From: Desulfamplus magnetovallimortis
Lineage (GTDB): Bacteria; Desulfobacterota; Desulfobacteria; Desulfobacterales; Desulfobacteraceae
Direction of reading: 5' to 3'
NCBI RefSeq assembly: GCF_900170035.1
Contig: NZ_LT828541.1
Coordinates: 36,987 to 100,986, forward strand
Length of the DNA: 64,000 bases
Shown: positions 17,661 through 26,240 of the stretch, in pieces
How the letters are laid out: the number at the start of each line of letters is the position of its first letter
Numbering within the stretch: position 1 is the first letter of the stretch
Notes under the pieces: model-generated
Told to the model about the DNA's origin: nothing
Database searches by the model: none
Seen by the model: only the letters and a program-made list of their open reading frames with translations
Position numbers and translations under genes: made by a program

Positions 17661-17780
17661 TGTATCCTTTTTTGAATCTCCGGAGTAAATTGTTGCCATG
17701 CAACCTCACCCCCCAGCCACATCTCCATGACTGGAGAGGTGGAGAAGTGTAAACTACTTTAATCTGATATGAAGGATGCC
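17661..17780 (+). repeat. Family E element followed by a family H end
   Basis: Family E copy with the hairpin CTCCATGACTGGAG (about 17721-17740) and the shared left part ttttttgaatctccggagta, also present at 44021-44103. It runs directly into a family H right end (gtgtaaactactttaat and atgaaggatgcc, 17748-17780) without the matching left arm. Confidence 0.6.
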
Positions 17781-17812
17781 AAAAAAAATTAACTCAAATG
17801 AGGTTATGAATA

Positions 17813-18073
17813 ATGTTTATACCTAATGATCTGCTCTCAAGAATCACTATAGATTCAAACGTAATGCTTGGAAAACCTACTATTTGTGGTTTAAGAATTA
17901 CAGTGGAGCAGATTCTGAAATCATTATCAAACGGAATATCTCAATCAGAGATTCTTGAAGAATATCCCGAACTTGATGAAAAAGATTTCCAGGCTGTATT
18001 TGCATACGTTGCCATTCTGGTGGAAGAGGAACAGGTTTTTCCTGTGGTCATGAATCCGATCTATAAAAAATAA
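17813..18073 (+). CDS. DUF433 domain protein (antitoxin-like)
   Basis: Protein of 86 residues with the DUF433 signature: ITIDSNVMLGKPTICGLRIT, then ILKSLSNGISQSEILEEYPEL and FQAVFAYVA. DUF433 proteins are winged-helix-like and usually the first gene of a pair with a PIN-like DUF5615 toxin. Here no DUF5615 gene follows: a strong ribosome site (AAAGGAGAATGAT) instead leads into a 22-codon frame and then the secretion ABC gene. The toxin partner may have been lost. It sits inside the type I secretion locus. Confidence 0.85.
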   Translation: MFIPNDLLSRITIDSNVMLGKPTICGLRITVEQILKSLSNGISQSEILEEYPELDEKDFQAVFAYVAILVEEEQVFPVVMNPIYKK

Positions 18074-18087
18074 TAAAGGAGAATGAT

Positions 18088-18156
18088 ATGCCTGAAAATT
18101 ACACAGAACACTCCTGCATATTCTTGAACATAATAAATATTTTTCAAAATGCGTGA
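18088..18156 (+). CDS. Possible 22-residue leader peptide before the secretion ABC gene
   Basis: Short frame starting MPENYTEHSCIFLN with an excellent ribosome site (AAAGGAG, six bases before the ATG). Its stop overlaps the ATG of the ABC transporter gene in ATGCGTGA, which would allow translational coupling, since that gene has no ribosome site of its own. It may equally be the residue of a deleted DUF5615 toxin gene. No homolog is recognised. Confidence 0.4.
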   Translation: MPENYTEHSCIFLNIINIFQNA

Positions 18157-19969
18157 ACTAATTCAACGCCTCTCCAGGCACCCCTTTATTACCATTGAGC
18201 TTCTCCTTGCCTCATTTTTTGCAAACCTTCTTGGACTTGCATCATCGCTTTACATTATCCAGCTTCTTAACAGATATGTCTCCCACGGGGTTGATGCAAC
18301 GCTTTTTACTCTGACATCCGGTGTCTGTATTGCAGTTATATTTGAATTTGCATTCCGGAGAGTACGCTCAATTCTTGCTGGCAGTGTAGGAAAAGAACGT
18401 AACTATCAAATGATGCTGGGCATATTCTCTGTCTTGACCAAAGGCAGAATGAAATCCCTTGACACTATTCCCCAGAGACTTCGCCAAGAAATAATGAAAG
18501 GCAGCAACAGCGTAGAGGATGCATATAAACCTGCTAATATCAATGCTCTTTTTGACCTTCCCTTTTCCTTTATGTTTTTGGGTGTACTCTCTTATATATC
18601 AATTCTTCTTGGCTTCATCACGCTATGTTTCATGTTGCTGACCGTAATTATCGCCACTTTCAGCAAACACCTTATTACCCCAAGGATACAGCAGTTAACA
18701 GAAACTTCTATCAAAGGTAATGGTCTTTTTTCGTCAGCCAATAACTCTCCTGACATGATCAGGCTTTTTGACAGGGGTTCATTTCTGCTTTCAAAATGGC
18801 GAGAGAACAGTAAAGATTTTCTTCAACAAAGAAACAGAATGGCCGACAGTCAGGATCTTCTTCAGGGAATCACCAGAACGGTGCAATCCTTATTGAGCAT
18901 CTCCATATATGCAGCAGGAGCAATTCTTGCTGTAAAGGGGAACTTTAATGTGGGGCTTTTAATAGGAGCCAACATACTTGCAATGAGGGCAATTGCCCCA
19001 ATCAACAGAGTTGCCCAGCTTGGGGATGCATTTACAAACGCCTCCCAGTCACTGGAACGCATCAACAGATTTGCATCCATTGAAACTGAAAGAGATGGAG
19101 GCGTTGCATTAAAAAACTACCAGGGTTCCCTTAAACTCAACGATGTCGCATTCAAGTATCCTGGCATGAAACAGCCTCTTTTTGAATCCTTGACCTTAGA
19201 TATTTCACCTGGCTCTGTCCTTGTTGTAACAGGGGAGAACGGAACAGGTAAGACAACCCTTACCCGTCTTGTTTCAGGACTTCTGGAACCTGACAGAGGG
19301 CAGATTCTGGCGGACGGGGTGGATATCCGTCAGCTATCCCTGCCCTGGTGGCGCTCTTGCCTTACAATGGTTCCCCAGGATATAGCATTTCTGCCGACAA
19401 GCATAAAAGAGAACCTTATGGCTGCAAATCCAGCAATTGACGATGCAGCCATAAACCGGATAATAAATCACTCCGGTCTTTCATCCTTCATTGACCAGAC
19501 ATCCATGGGACTTGATACACAGCTTACCCTCAACTCCGAGTATCTTTCCACAGGATACAGGAAACGACTTGCCATTGCACGGGCCCTTGCAGTAGGGGGG
19601 AAACTTGTCATAATGGATGAACCCACAGAGGGTCTTGACCCAAAGGGATGCAACACCATATACTCGCTGCTTGTAGCGCTTTCACAGGCACGTTATACCA
19701 TGATAATATTCTCACAGGATCCCAATATCATCAAAGGAGCAGGACGTATTCTTGATCTCAATTCAAAGCCTGTGCCAAGAATAAGAACAAACAAAGGAAC
19801 TCCTGCCCAGGCAAACAATGGTACCCTTCATGAAAATCGTACCTTCCATGAAAAAACAACTAACCTTAAAAGAGATAACAGAGTCGCTGCCCCAAATGTC
19901 AATATGGTGAAAAAAGATGAAAAAACTCCAGCCATGAAGAGTCACTCTCTGCCAAAGGAGAAGATATAA
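18149..19969 (+). CDS. Type I secretion ABC transporter (permease-ATPase)
   Basis: Inner membrane exporter of 606 residues. An N-terminal ABC transmembrane domain spans about 1-300 with helices near 15-40, 50-72, 130-170 and 250-290. The ATPase domain (about 325-545) has Walker A GENGTGKTTL, a Q-loop in MVPQDIAF, a degenerate signature STGYRKRLAIARAL instead of LSGGQ, and Walker B LVIMDEPTEG. There is no C39 peptidase domain, so substrates would carry a C-terminal rather than a double-glycine signal. The tail after 545 is charged and unstructured. The start overlaps a 22-codon frame. HlyD follows. Confidence 0.9.
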   Translation: MRELIQRLSRHPFITIELLLASFFANLLGLASSLYIIQLLNRYVSHGVDATLFTLTSGVCIAVIFEFAFRRVRSILAGSVGKERNYQMMLGIFSVLTKGRMKSLDTIPQRLRQEIMKGSNSVEDAYKPANINALFDLPFSFMFLGVLSYISILLGFITLCFMLLTVIIATFSKHLITPRIQQLTETSIKGNGLFSSANNSPDMIRLFDRGSFLLSKWRENSKDFLQQRNRMADSQDLLQGITRTVQSLLSISIYAAGAILAVKGNFNVGLLIGANILAMRAIAPINRVAQLGDAFTNASQSLERINRFASIETERDGGVALKNYQGSLKLNDVAFKYPGMKQPLFESLTLDISPGSVLVVTGENGTGKTTLTRLVSGLLEPDRGQILADGVDIRQLSLPWWRSCLTMVPQDIAFLPTSIKENLMAANPAIDDAAINRIINHSGLSSFIDQTSMGLDTQLTLNSEYLSTGYRKRLAIARALAVGGKLVIMDEPTEGLDPKGCNTIYSLLVALSQARYTMIIFSQDPNIIKGAGRILDLNSKPVPRIRTNKGTPAQANNGTLHENRTFHEKTTNLKRDNRVAAPNVNMVKKDEKTPAMKSHSLPKEKI

Positions 19970-19987
19970 ATAAAGATGCCGGAACCT

Positions 19988-20055
19988 GTAAACCGTAATG
20001 GCCGGAGTCCGGCCACCCCCGACTATGGAAATAATGTATCTATTTCCACGGTAAA
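19988..20055 (+). repeat. Family C element, copy C2
   Basis: First stem TGGCCGGAGTCCGGCCA, then CACCCCCGACTATGG and the second hairpin GGAAATAATGTATCTATTTCC with tail CGGTAAAA. It ends 12 bp before the HlyD start codon and appears to lie inside an older 5' end of that gene. Confidence 0.75.
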
Positions 20056-20067
20056 AAAAGGAAGTTT

Positions 20068-21354
20068 TTGCATCTTCTTTCCGAACCCACTGCCGCCTCA
20101 AAAAGCAGCCATATATTTCTGTTTACTCTTATTTTCATGATTCTCGCCTTTTTTTTATGGGCTGCAACAGGCAGGCTTGACGTTGTAAGCCGTGCTACAG
20201 GTGAGGTTGTCCCATCAAGCAGGGTAAAAACTGTACAGCACCTTGAAGGCGGAATAATCAGGGAGATACTTGTAAAAGAGGGAGAATCTGTTGAAACCGG
20301 CCAACCTCTGGTTATACTTGAATCAACTGCAAGCTTTGCAGATGTGGCTGAACAGAGCATTCAGATGACCTCGCTTCAGGTTAAAATCATACGGCTTTCA
20401 GCAGAAATCAATGGTGAATCCAAGCTTGATTTTCCGGAGCAGCTTAAAAAGGAAGAGCCTGAGCTTACCCGCAGGGCAGAAGCAATATTCAACAATCGTA
20501 AACAACGATTAGATAGCCAGATAAAGGTGCAGCAAGCCCTTGTAAGCCAGTATCAGTTCCAGATTGAGGAGATAAGAGGAAGAATTGCCGGAACCACACA
20601 GGTCAAGGATTTTATTGAGGAACAGGTGGGAATAAGTGAAAAACTTCTCAAGCACAGCCTTTCAAATAGGATGAACCACATTGATCTTCTAAAGCAGCTT
20701 GCAGATCTTGAATCACAACAAAAGGTTGACCATGCCTCACTCAAACGAATCAGCGCAGCCATCAGAGAAGCCCAGAGCCGTCTTGAACTTGTGCGGAATA
20801 CATTTTTTGAAGAGGCATATGATGAGTTAAGGGATGCCCAGCGAACATTTGACATCATAAACCAGCGCATTCATAAAGACCAGGACAGCCTTAAACGAAC
20901 CATACTAAGATCACCTGTTGACGGCACTGTAAAATCCCTTTTTGTCTCAACAATAGGCGGAATTCTGACTCCTGGCGGGGCAGTTGCCGACATTGTACCG
21001 GCTGAAGATCGTCTTATAATTGAGGCAAAACTTCAGGTTGGAGATATAGGGTATGTTCAGGAGGGTCAAAAGGTTATGCTAAGGCTTGCTGCATCAGATT
21101 CATCAAGACTCGGACAAATAGACGGTGAGGTTATCCACATAAGCCCTGACTCAATACTTCAGAAAGAGGGGCCGCCATTCTACAAGATCAAAATCACCAC
21201 TGAACAGACATATTTCGGCACAGAAGATAAACCCTATAACCTCTTTCCGGGGATGGTTGTTCAGTGCAGCATAATTACAGGCAGTAGAACCGTGCTTGAA
21301 TATCTTGCAGGGCCGTTTTTTCTTTCCCTTGAAACAGCCCTTCTTGAACGCTGA
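20068..21354 (+). CDS. HlyD family type I secretion periplasmic adaptor
   Basis: Membrane fusion protein of 428 residues linking the ABC exporter to TolC: one membrane helix (about 14-33, IFLFTLIFMILAFFLWAATG), a lipoyl-like half (EVVPSSRVKTVQHLEGGIIR, VKEGESVETGQPLVILE), a long coiled-coil hairpin (about 95-270), the second lipoyl half (RSPVDGTVKSLFVSTIGGIL) and the C-terminal beta-barrel ending before a hydrophobic tail. The start used here is a TTG with AAGGAAG just upstream. A better-looking start (ATG at 19976, MPEPVN) is separated and out of frame because of the family C element, so the N-terminus may have been rebuilt. Confidence 0.88.
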   Translation: MHLLSEPTAASKSSHIFLFTLIFMILAFFLWAATGRLDVVSRATGEVVPSSRVKTVQHLEGGIIREILVKEGESVETGQPLVILESTASFADVAEQSIQMTSLQVKIIRLSAEINGESKLDFPEQLKKEEPELTRRAEAIFNNRKQRLDSQIKVQQALVSQYQFQIEEIRGRIAGTTQVKDFIEEQVGISEKLLKHSLSNRMNHIDLLKQLADLESQQKVDHASLKRISAAIREAQSRLELVRNTFFEEAYDELRDAQRTFDIINQRIHKDQDSLKRTILRSPVDGTVKSLFVSTIGGILTPGGAVADIVPAEDRLIIEAKLQVGDIGYVQEGQKVMLRLAASDSSRLGQIDGEVIHISPDSILQKEGPPFYKIKITTEQTYFGTEDKPYNLFPGMVVQCSIITGSRTVLEYLAGPFFLSLETALLER

Positions 21355-21414
21355 TGTTTCAATTAACTCACTATCTGCAAAATGTGGGATAAAATCTAAA
21401 AAAAGGAAATCATC

Positions 21415-22806
21415 ATGAAATTTGTCATAATTGGCGGGGATGCCGCCGGCATGAGTGCTGCAAGCAGGGCAAAACGAAAAGATCCGCAAATGGATGTGAC
21501 TGTTCTTGAAAGGACAATGGATGTATCCTACAGCGCATGTGGAATGCCCTACAATATTGCAGATCCGGGACGTAATATGGATGACCTTATTGTCAGAAAG
21601 GCAGAGGTCTTCAGAGAAAAAAACAAAATTAACCTCTTGACAGGTCACAGGGTTGACAACATAGATCGTGATGCAAAGAGAGTTTCTGGAGTAACATTTG
21701 ACAATCAAGAGTTCTCATATTCCTATGATAAACTCCTGATTGCAACCGGAGCTGTTCCTGCCATACCAGAAATACCAGGGGCAAACCTGCCAGGCGTCAT
21801 GGCACTGAAAAGCCTTGAACAGGGAAGAGCAATAAAGGCATATATATCCTCCAATGGCATCAAAAAAGCTGTAATAATTGGAATGGGCTATATAGGACTT
21901 GAGATGTGCGAAGCACTTCGGGCAAGGGATATTGATGTCACAATGGTGAAACCAGGTCCGACATTTCTGCCATGGATGACTCCTACACTTGCTGATGTTG
22001 TAAAAAAAGAGCTGGAAGATAATCAGGTAAACCTGCTTTGCGGATGCAATATTACCAAAATCGAACCGGGCAGGGACAGGGCATTGACAATACATTGCCA
22101 GGCAGCTAACGGCAAAGGTGATAAAGAGCAGGAGATTTCTGAAGCAGGAGAAAAAAAACTTGATGCAGGTATGGTCATTGTGGCTTCCGGAGTCATTCCA
22201 TGCAGTGACATTGCAATTGCAGCGGGCATTGAGACAGGCATCCAGAACGCAATTTCTGTTGACAGAACCCTCAAGACCTCGGACGAAAATATCTATGCTG
22301 CCGGCGACTGTGCAGATGCCTATCACGTTGTAACAGGCAAAAAGTGCTGGATTCCCCTGGCACTGAGGGCAAATCGGGCAGGATGGGCAGTTGCAGATAC
22401 AGTTTGCGGAGCCGAAACAGAATTACAGGGTGTGGCTGGAACTGCTGTATTTAAAGTTTTTGATCTCCAGGTTGCACGCACGGGGCTTTCCATGAAAGAG
22501 GCACTTGATGCAGGATTTGATGCAGTTGAAGAGACAGTTCAAACAAGATCAAAGGCACATGGTCATCCAGGGGCTGGAACCATTCATGTCTCAATGGTGG
22601 GTGACAGGAAATCAGGTCGCCTGCTCGGAGTACAGATGGTTGGAAAAGATGGGGTTGCACACCGTATAAATGCTCCGGCCGTAGCTCTGCATGCCAAAAT
22701 GAGTGTTGCAGATTTCATCCAGACAGATCTTGCATATGCTCCGCCATTTGGACCTGTATGGGATCCGGTTCTAACCGCTGCAAATCAACTTGTTAAACTG
22801 ATATAA
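21415..22806 (+). CDS. CoA-disulfide reductase / NADH oxidase-like flavoprotein
   Basis: Pyridine nucleotide-disulfide oxidoreductase of 463 residues with a single redox cysteine. The FAD-binding VIIGGDAAGMSAASRAKR is at residues 4-21, the single active cysteine C42 in SYSACGMPY, the NAD(P)H site VIIGMGYIGLEMCEAL near 157-172, the second FAD strand NIYAAGDCADAY near 292, and the dimerisation domain at the end (LAYAPPFGPVWDPVLTAANQ). This pattern fits CoA-disulfide reductases and related NADH oxidases that handle oxidative or sulfur stress. The start has AAAGGAAATCATC upstream. It is not obviously linked to the secretion genes before it. A 22-bp tandem duplication covers its last codons. Confidence 0.88.
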   Translation: MKFVIIGGDAAGMSAASRAKRKDPQMDVTVLERTMDVSYSACGMPYNIADPGRNMDDLIVRKAEVFREKNKINLLTGHRVDNIDRDAKRVSGVTFDNQEFSYSYDKLLIATGAVPAIPEIPGANLPGVMALKSLEQGRAIKAYISSNGIKKAVIIGMGYIGLEMCEALRARDIDVTMVKPGPTFLPWMTPTLADVVKKELEDNQVNLLCGCNITKIEPGRDRALTIHCQAANGKGDKEQEISEAGEKKLDAGMVIVASGVIPCSDIAIAAGIETGIQNAISVDRTLKTSDENIYAAGDCADAYHVVTGKKCWIPLALRANRAGWAVADTVCGAETELQGVAGTAVFKVFDLQVARTGLSMKEALDAGFDAVEETVQTRSKAHGHPGAGTIHVSMVGDRKSGRLLGVQMVGKDGVAHRINAPAVALHAKMSVADFIQTDLAYAPPFGPVWDPVLTAANQLVKLI

Positions 22807-22828
22807 TCAACTTGTTAAACTGATATAC
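22785..22828 (+). repeat. 22-bp tandem duplication at a gene end
   Basis: The unit aatcaacttgttaaactgat plus AT is present twice in a row, the first copy containing the last codons and stop region of the flavoprotein gene. Confidence 0.7.
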
Positions 22829-22882
22829 TTTTGCATAGTAGATATATATTTTTTTTGAGCATTATCAATGCTGTCTGAATAA

Positions 22883-23056
22883 CTCAAGATCGACATCTTA
22901 TTGCTTTTGCATAAGTTATTACAGTTGTCTGAACCAGGATAACCAGGATGGATAGGATGCTCAGGATAGATAATCCTGCCTTATCTTGTTAATCTTGGGA
23001 ATCCTGATTCAGACAGTGTTGACAAGGCTTACAAGATCATAGGTGTCGACTTTGAG
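22883..23056 (+). mobile_element. Family A element, copy A3
   Basis: Ends CTCAAGATCGACATC and TGTCGACTTTGAG, inner arms TTGTCTGAACCAGGATAACC and ATCCTGATTCAGACAG. It is flanked by perfect direct repeats GAATAA at 22877-22882 and 23057-23062. Confidence 0.85.
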
Positions 23057-23083
23057 GAATAATGATACACGGGATAATAAGGA

Positions 23084-23215
23084 CTCAAATCTGACACCTA
23101 TTCTCTTTGAAGCCTTGTCAACGCTGACTACTAAATCAGGATACCAGGGATGATAAGAATTTACAGGATAAAAATTGTGAACATCCTGTAAATTCTGGAT
23201 ATCCTGATTCAGACA
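23084..23215 (-). mobile_element. Family A element, copy A4 (truncated)
   Basis: In reverse orientation to A3 and only 27 bp away. It keeps one outer end (CTCAAATCTGACACCTAT) and the inner arms (aaatcaggat ... atcctgattcagacaaa) but lacks the other outer end, stopping just before the transglutaminase gene's stop codon. Confidence 0.65.
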
Positions 23216-23228
23216 AAGGCCAAAAAAC

Positions 23229-23990
23229 TTAGCCTCCTACAGCATCTTTTCTATTCTCTTCAATGGCTTCACTGTGAAAATCCCCAGTGGCAAGAGGTGA
23301 TGCATCTTCTAATGCTGATTTCTCCTGCTCCTCCAATGAAAGAATTCTGAAAAATCGGGGATAGACCTTTTTACACTCCCTTACAATCTCCTCAAACGGC
23401 ATATCATCAAAGTGCCCCCTGTCCTTGACATACTCCATGTGTCTGTTTCCAAGGGTATCAAATTCGTGGAAAAGGGAGTCATGAACCCCGTCAAATTCCA
23501 AAGGTTTTACATTAAAATTTGTGCATAGCTCAAGATTAAATGCTGGGGTGGCTTTTACCCATTTTCCCTCAATATACAACTCTGTATATCCGTGATACAT
23601 GAAAAGATCGGTCTCCATAAGATCCCGCAGTCGCTTTGTACTCAGATGGTTTCTTACATCTGCAAAACCAGGCCGAGCAGGAATACCGTGGTACCTTGCA
23701 ACCGCAGTCAGAAGAATAGCCTTGGCTACACAATAGCCTCTTCTTTTTTTCAAAACTGAAGAGGCTGTAAAGTTATTTTTATCCAGTTTAAAGTCATATG
23801 GATCATAACGGATTTCATCCCTGACCGCATAGTATAATTTTACTGCCTTCTCTTTTGTACTCTCATGGGGTTTACAACATCCATCAGCAAATGATCTCAC
23901 CTCTTTGCTGTTGTAATCCATAAAAAAAGTAGGTTGCAGGTATCTTTCAAAATCATTTTGTTCTTCAGTTTTATTATCACTGCTGTTCAT
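23229..23990 (-). CDS. Transglutaminase-like cysteine protease-fold protein
   Basis: Protein of 253 residues with a transglutaminase core: catalytic Cys in RRGYCVAKAILLTAVARY, His in YHGYTELYIEGKWVKATP and Asp or Asn shortly after in PAFN. In bacteria such proteins are proteases, peptidases or amide-modifying enzymes; the target is unknown. There is no signal peptide. I prefer the ATG at 23990, with GGGAAG upstream; a GTG at 24002 would add four residues. It follows the crotonase gene with about 20 bp between, so the two are likely one transcript. Confidence 0.82.
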   Translation of the reverse strand: MNSSDNKTEEQNDFERYLQPTFFMDYNSKEVRSFADGCCKPHESTKEKAVKLYYAVRDEIRYDPYDFKLDKNNFTASSVLKKRRGYCVAKAILLTAVARYHGIPARPGFADVRNHLSTKRLRDLMETDLFMYHGYTELYIEGKWVKATPAFNLELCTNFNVKPLEFDGVHDSLFHEFDTLGNRHMEYVKDRGHFDDMPFEEIVRECKKVYPRFFRILSLEEQEKSALEDASPLATGDFHSEAIEENRKDAVGG

Positions 23991-24012
23991 AAATCTTCCC
24001 ACCTGTCATATG

Positions 24013-24840
24013 TCAGTTACCTGTAAAAACAGGCTTTCTCTTTTCAGTAAATGCCGTAAATGCTTCCATAAGATCATTGGACGGAATTATATTGCTGCTT
24101 ATTGATGCAACATAATCAAGACCGTCTCCAATGGATTTACCAACTCCGTAGTTCAGTACATCCTTGCTTGCCTGCACCGCAAGAGGTGAGTTATCTGCAA
24201 TTTCCCGGGCAAGCTCCTCTGCTTTTTCCATGAGAATTTCAGGAGTATCATAGACATCATTAACCAGTAGTATCTCTTTTGCCCTGCTTGCTGTAATATT
24301 TCTTGCAGTATATGCAAGCTCCCTTGCATGCCCTTGTCCCACAATAAGGGGAATTCTCTGCAATACACCTACATCAGCAACAAATCCAACTGCCGCCTCC
24401 CTTAGAGAAAAAACAGCATCTTGCGAGCATATTCTGATATCACATGCTGTTATCATGTCAAGCCCTGCCCCTACACAGTGACTATGGACGGCTGCAATTA
24501 CAGGTTTACGGCAACTTTCAATGCATGTAATGGCATCCTGAAGTTTTTTGATTTTGGGCAAAAGCTTCCATTTGATACCACCTTTTTGACTGTTGTCCAT
24601 AAGCTCCGGCAACTCTCCGATCATCTCCATCAAATCAATACCTGCTGAAAAACATGGGCCTTTGCCGGAAATAACAACAACCCTTATATCTGGATCACTA
24701 TCAAGCTCCTCAAAAATTTTAAGCGGCTCTTTCCACGCCGGAGGATTCATTGCATTTTTCTTTTCAGGACGATTGAGATAGACCCATGCAACAGGGGGCT
24801 TTTTTTCAACAAGATAAAACTCCAAAGGTTTTACTTCCAT
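24013..24840 (-). CDS. Enoyl-CoA hydratase/isomerase family protein (dienoyl-CoA isomerase-like)
   Basis: Crotonase-fold enzyme of 275 residues acting on acyl-CoA. The oxyanion-hole strands are visible: SGKGPCFSAGIDLMEM near 60-75 and HSHCVGAGLDMITACDIRIC near 118-137. The segment REAAVGFVADVGVLQRIP carries a Glu and an Asp where delta3,5-delta2,4-dienoyl-CoA isomerases have their catalytic acids, so that activity is the best guess. An ordinary hydratase is the alternative. The ATG at 24840 is chosen because AAAAGGAG lies ten bases upstream; a longer frame begins at 24891. Confidence 0.85.
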   Translation of the reverse strand: MEVKPLEFYLVEKKPPVAWVYLNRPEKKNAMNPPAWKEPLKIFEELDSDPDIRVVVISGKGPCFSAGIDLMEMIGELPELMDNSQKGGIKWKLLPKIKKLQDAITCIESCRKPVIAAVHSHCVGAGLDMITACDIRICSQDAVFSLREAAVGFVADVGVLQRIPLIVGQGHARELAYTARNITASRAKEILLVNDVYDTPEILMEKAEELAREIADNSPLAVQASKDVLNYGVGKSIGDGLDYVASISSNIIPSNDLMEAFTAFTEKRKPVFTGN

Positions 24841-25222
24841 TATCTTTTTTTCTCCTTTTATATGAAAGTCCCCGCAAATGGCTGTTTTCATAAAGACTTT
24901 AATCCCTTCGATTGTGGCAGAAATTTGCCATGTATGTTATATTACAATCTTAATTCAAAACATTTATTCATCTGGAAAGCTATTATGAACACAAAAATAG
25001 ACAATGAAATAGCACAAGAATAAAAGGAATCAAAGAAGAAGATAACAGAGGCGCCACTATTTTTTTATTGTTTTTGATTATTTCCATTGATTTTTTTCCA
25101 TATGTCGCTATTTTACAGTGGCATTTCAAGAGCTATAACTCATAAAATAAAAACATTATTTCCCTGAGCAAAAGCTGACTTCAGGAAAAATCAATTTTTC
25201 ACTGCCAAAAGGAGGTATTTTA
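24841..25222. other. Intergenic region between divergent crotonase and metF genes
   Basis: 382 bp that must hold both divergent promoters. It contains a long inverted repeat with arms GCCACT (25053-25058) and AGTGGC (25117-25122) around a T-rich core. I see no known riboswitch and no gene; the only short frame (from 24985) has twelve codons. Confidence 0.5.
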
Positions 25223-26107
25223 ATGCGAGTTGCAAATCTATACAAAACCCAGACAAAACCGAGCCTTTCCTTTGAGTTTTTCCCACCCAGAGATGAAAAC
25301 GCCGAAGAAGGTTTTTACACTGTTCTTGATGAACTTTCCACCCTGAACCCTGATTACATGTCCATGACATTTGGAGCAGGAGGTTCAACCCGTGAAGGCT
25401 CATATCAGGCTGTAAAAAAAATGATTGAGGAGAAAAAGCTGCCTACAGTTGCCTATCTTGCAGGTTTTGGCCTTGCTCCCCATGAAATAACTGAAATTCT
25501 GGATCGTTACAAAGATCTTGGGGTTGAAACAATCTTTATCATAAGGGGTGACGAACCCAGGAACAGTGATTTCAAACCACATCCTGAAAGTTTTAAATAT
25601 GCTTCGGATATTCTTAAGTTTGTGAGCGGCAAATATGATTTTGATCTGGGCTGTGCAGGCTATCCGGAAGGCCACATAAACGCCCCAAGCCTTGAAAAAG
25701 ATATTGAATATCTCAAGCTGAAACAGGATAATGGCGCTCAATACGTAATTGCACAATATTTTTATGATAACGAGTTTTTTTACTCCTACATTGACCGCTG
25801 CAGGGCAGCCGGAATAACAATTCCAATCATTCCTGGCATTATGCCCATATATACTGTAAAGTTAACCAAAATGCTCTGTAAACTCTGCGGCTCAACAATT
25901 CCTGCCGATCTGCAGGCTCGCCTTGATGCATTTCCGGAAAAACCAGATCCCAATGAAGTGGCAGCCCTTGGTGTTGATGTTGCCTTTGAACAGTGCCTGG
26001 ATCTTCTGACACACGGAGTTGACGGACTTCATTTTTACACAATGGACAGATCACCTTCTGTAACCAAAATAATCCAGAAACTCAGGGAAAAGGGTTCTTT
26101 GACCTGA
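25223..26107 (+). CDS. metF: 5,10-methylenetetrahydrofolate reductase
   Basis: FAD-dependent TIM-barrel enzyme of 294 residues that reduces methylene-THF to methyl-THF. Family motifs: LSFEFFPPRDENAEEGFY near the N-terminus (catalytic Glu in FEFFPP), SMTFGAGGSTREGSYQ, IRGDEPRN (FAD contact), YPEGHINA, IAQYFYDNEFFYSYIDRC and a closing GLHFYTMDRS. The methyl group could feed methionine synthesis or the C1 (Wood-Ljungdahl) branch that sulfate reducers use to oxidise acetyl units. AAAAGGAGG six bases before the ATG fixes the start. No other C1 genes lie nearby. Confidence 0.95.
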   Translation: MRVANLYKTQTKPSLSFEFFPPRDENAEEGFYTVLDELSTLNPDYMSMTFGAGGSTREGSYQAVKKMIEEKKLPTVAYLAGFGLAPHEITEILDRYKDLGVETIFIIRGDEPRNSDFKPHPESFKYASDILKFVSGKYDFDLGCAGYPEGHINAPSLEKDIEYLKLKQDNGAQYVIAQYFYDNEFFYSYIDRCRAAGITIPIIPGIMPIYTVKLTKMLCKLCGSTIPADLQARLDAFPEKPDPNEVAALGVDVAFEQCLDLLTHGVDGLHFYTMDRSPSVTKIIQKLREKGSLT

Positions 26108-26133
26108 AAAAAGTTCCACCTGTGTAGCAACAC

Positions 26134-26157
26134 CCCCTCTCCACTGATGGAGAGGGG
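26134..26157 (+). terminator. Family E hairpin after metF
   Basis: Perfect 10-bp stem CCCCTCTCCA / TGGAGAGGGG with a 4-base loop, 27 bp after the metF stop. There is no T-run, so it is a transcript 3' hairpin rather than a classical terminator. It is the core of the family E repeat. Confidence 0.5.
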
Positions 26158-26219
26158 AACAGACATGGCTGCAATGCACTCACCCCCAAATATGAAAAAT
26201 ATATCCATTTGATGGTAAA
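26156..26219 (+). repeat. Family C element, copy C5
   Basis: Begins gacatggctgcaatgcactc, followed by ACCCCCAAATATG and ends near ccatttgatggtaaa, directly before the AMMECR1 gene. The second hairpin is diverged. Confidence 0.6.
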
Positions 26220-26240
26220 GAGATGAAAGGTAGCAAAAAA

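Noticed and set aside
24841-25222. Cobalamin or SAM riboswitch before metF
   Set aside because: I could not recognise the conserved boxes of either class; only a T-rich inverted repeat is present.
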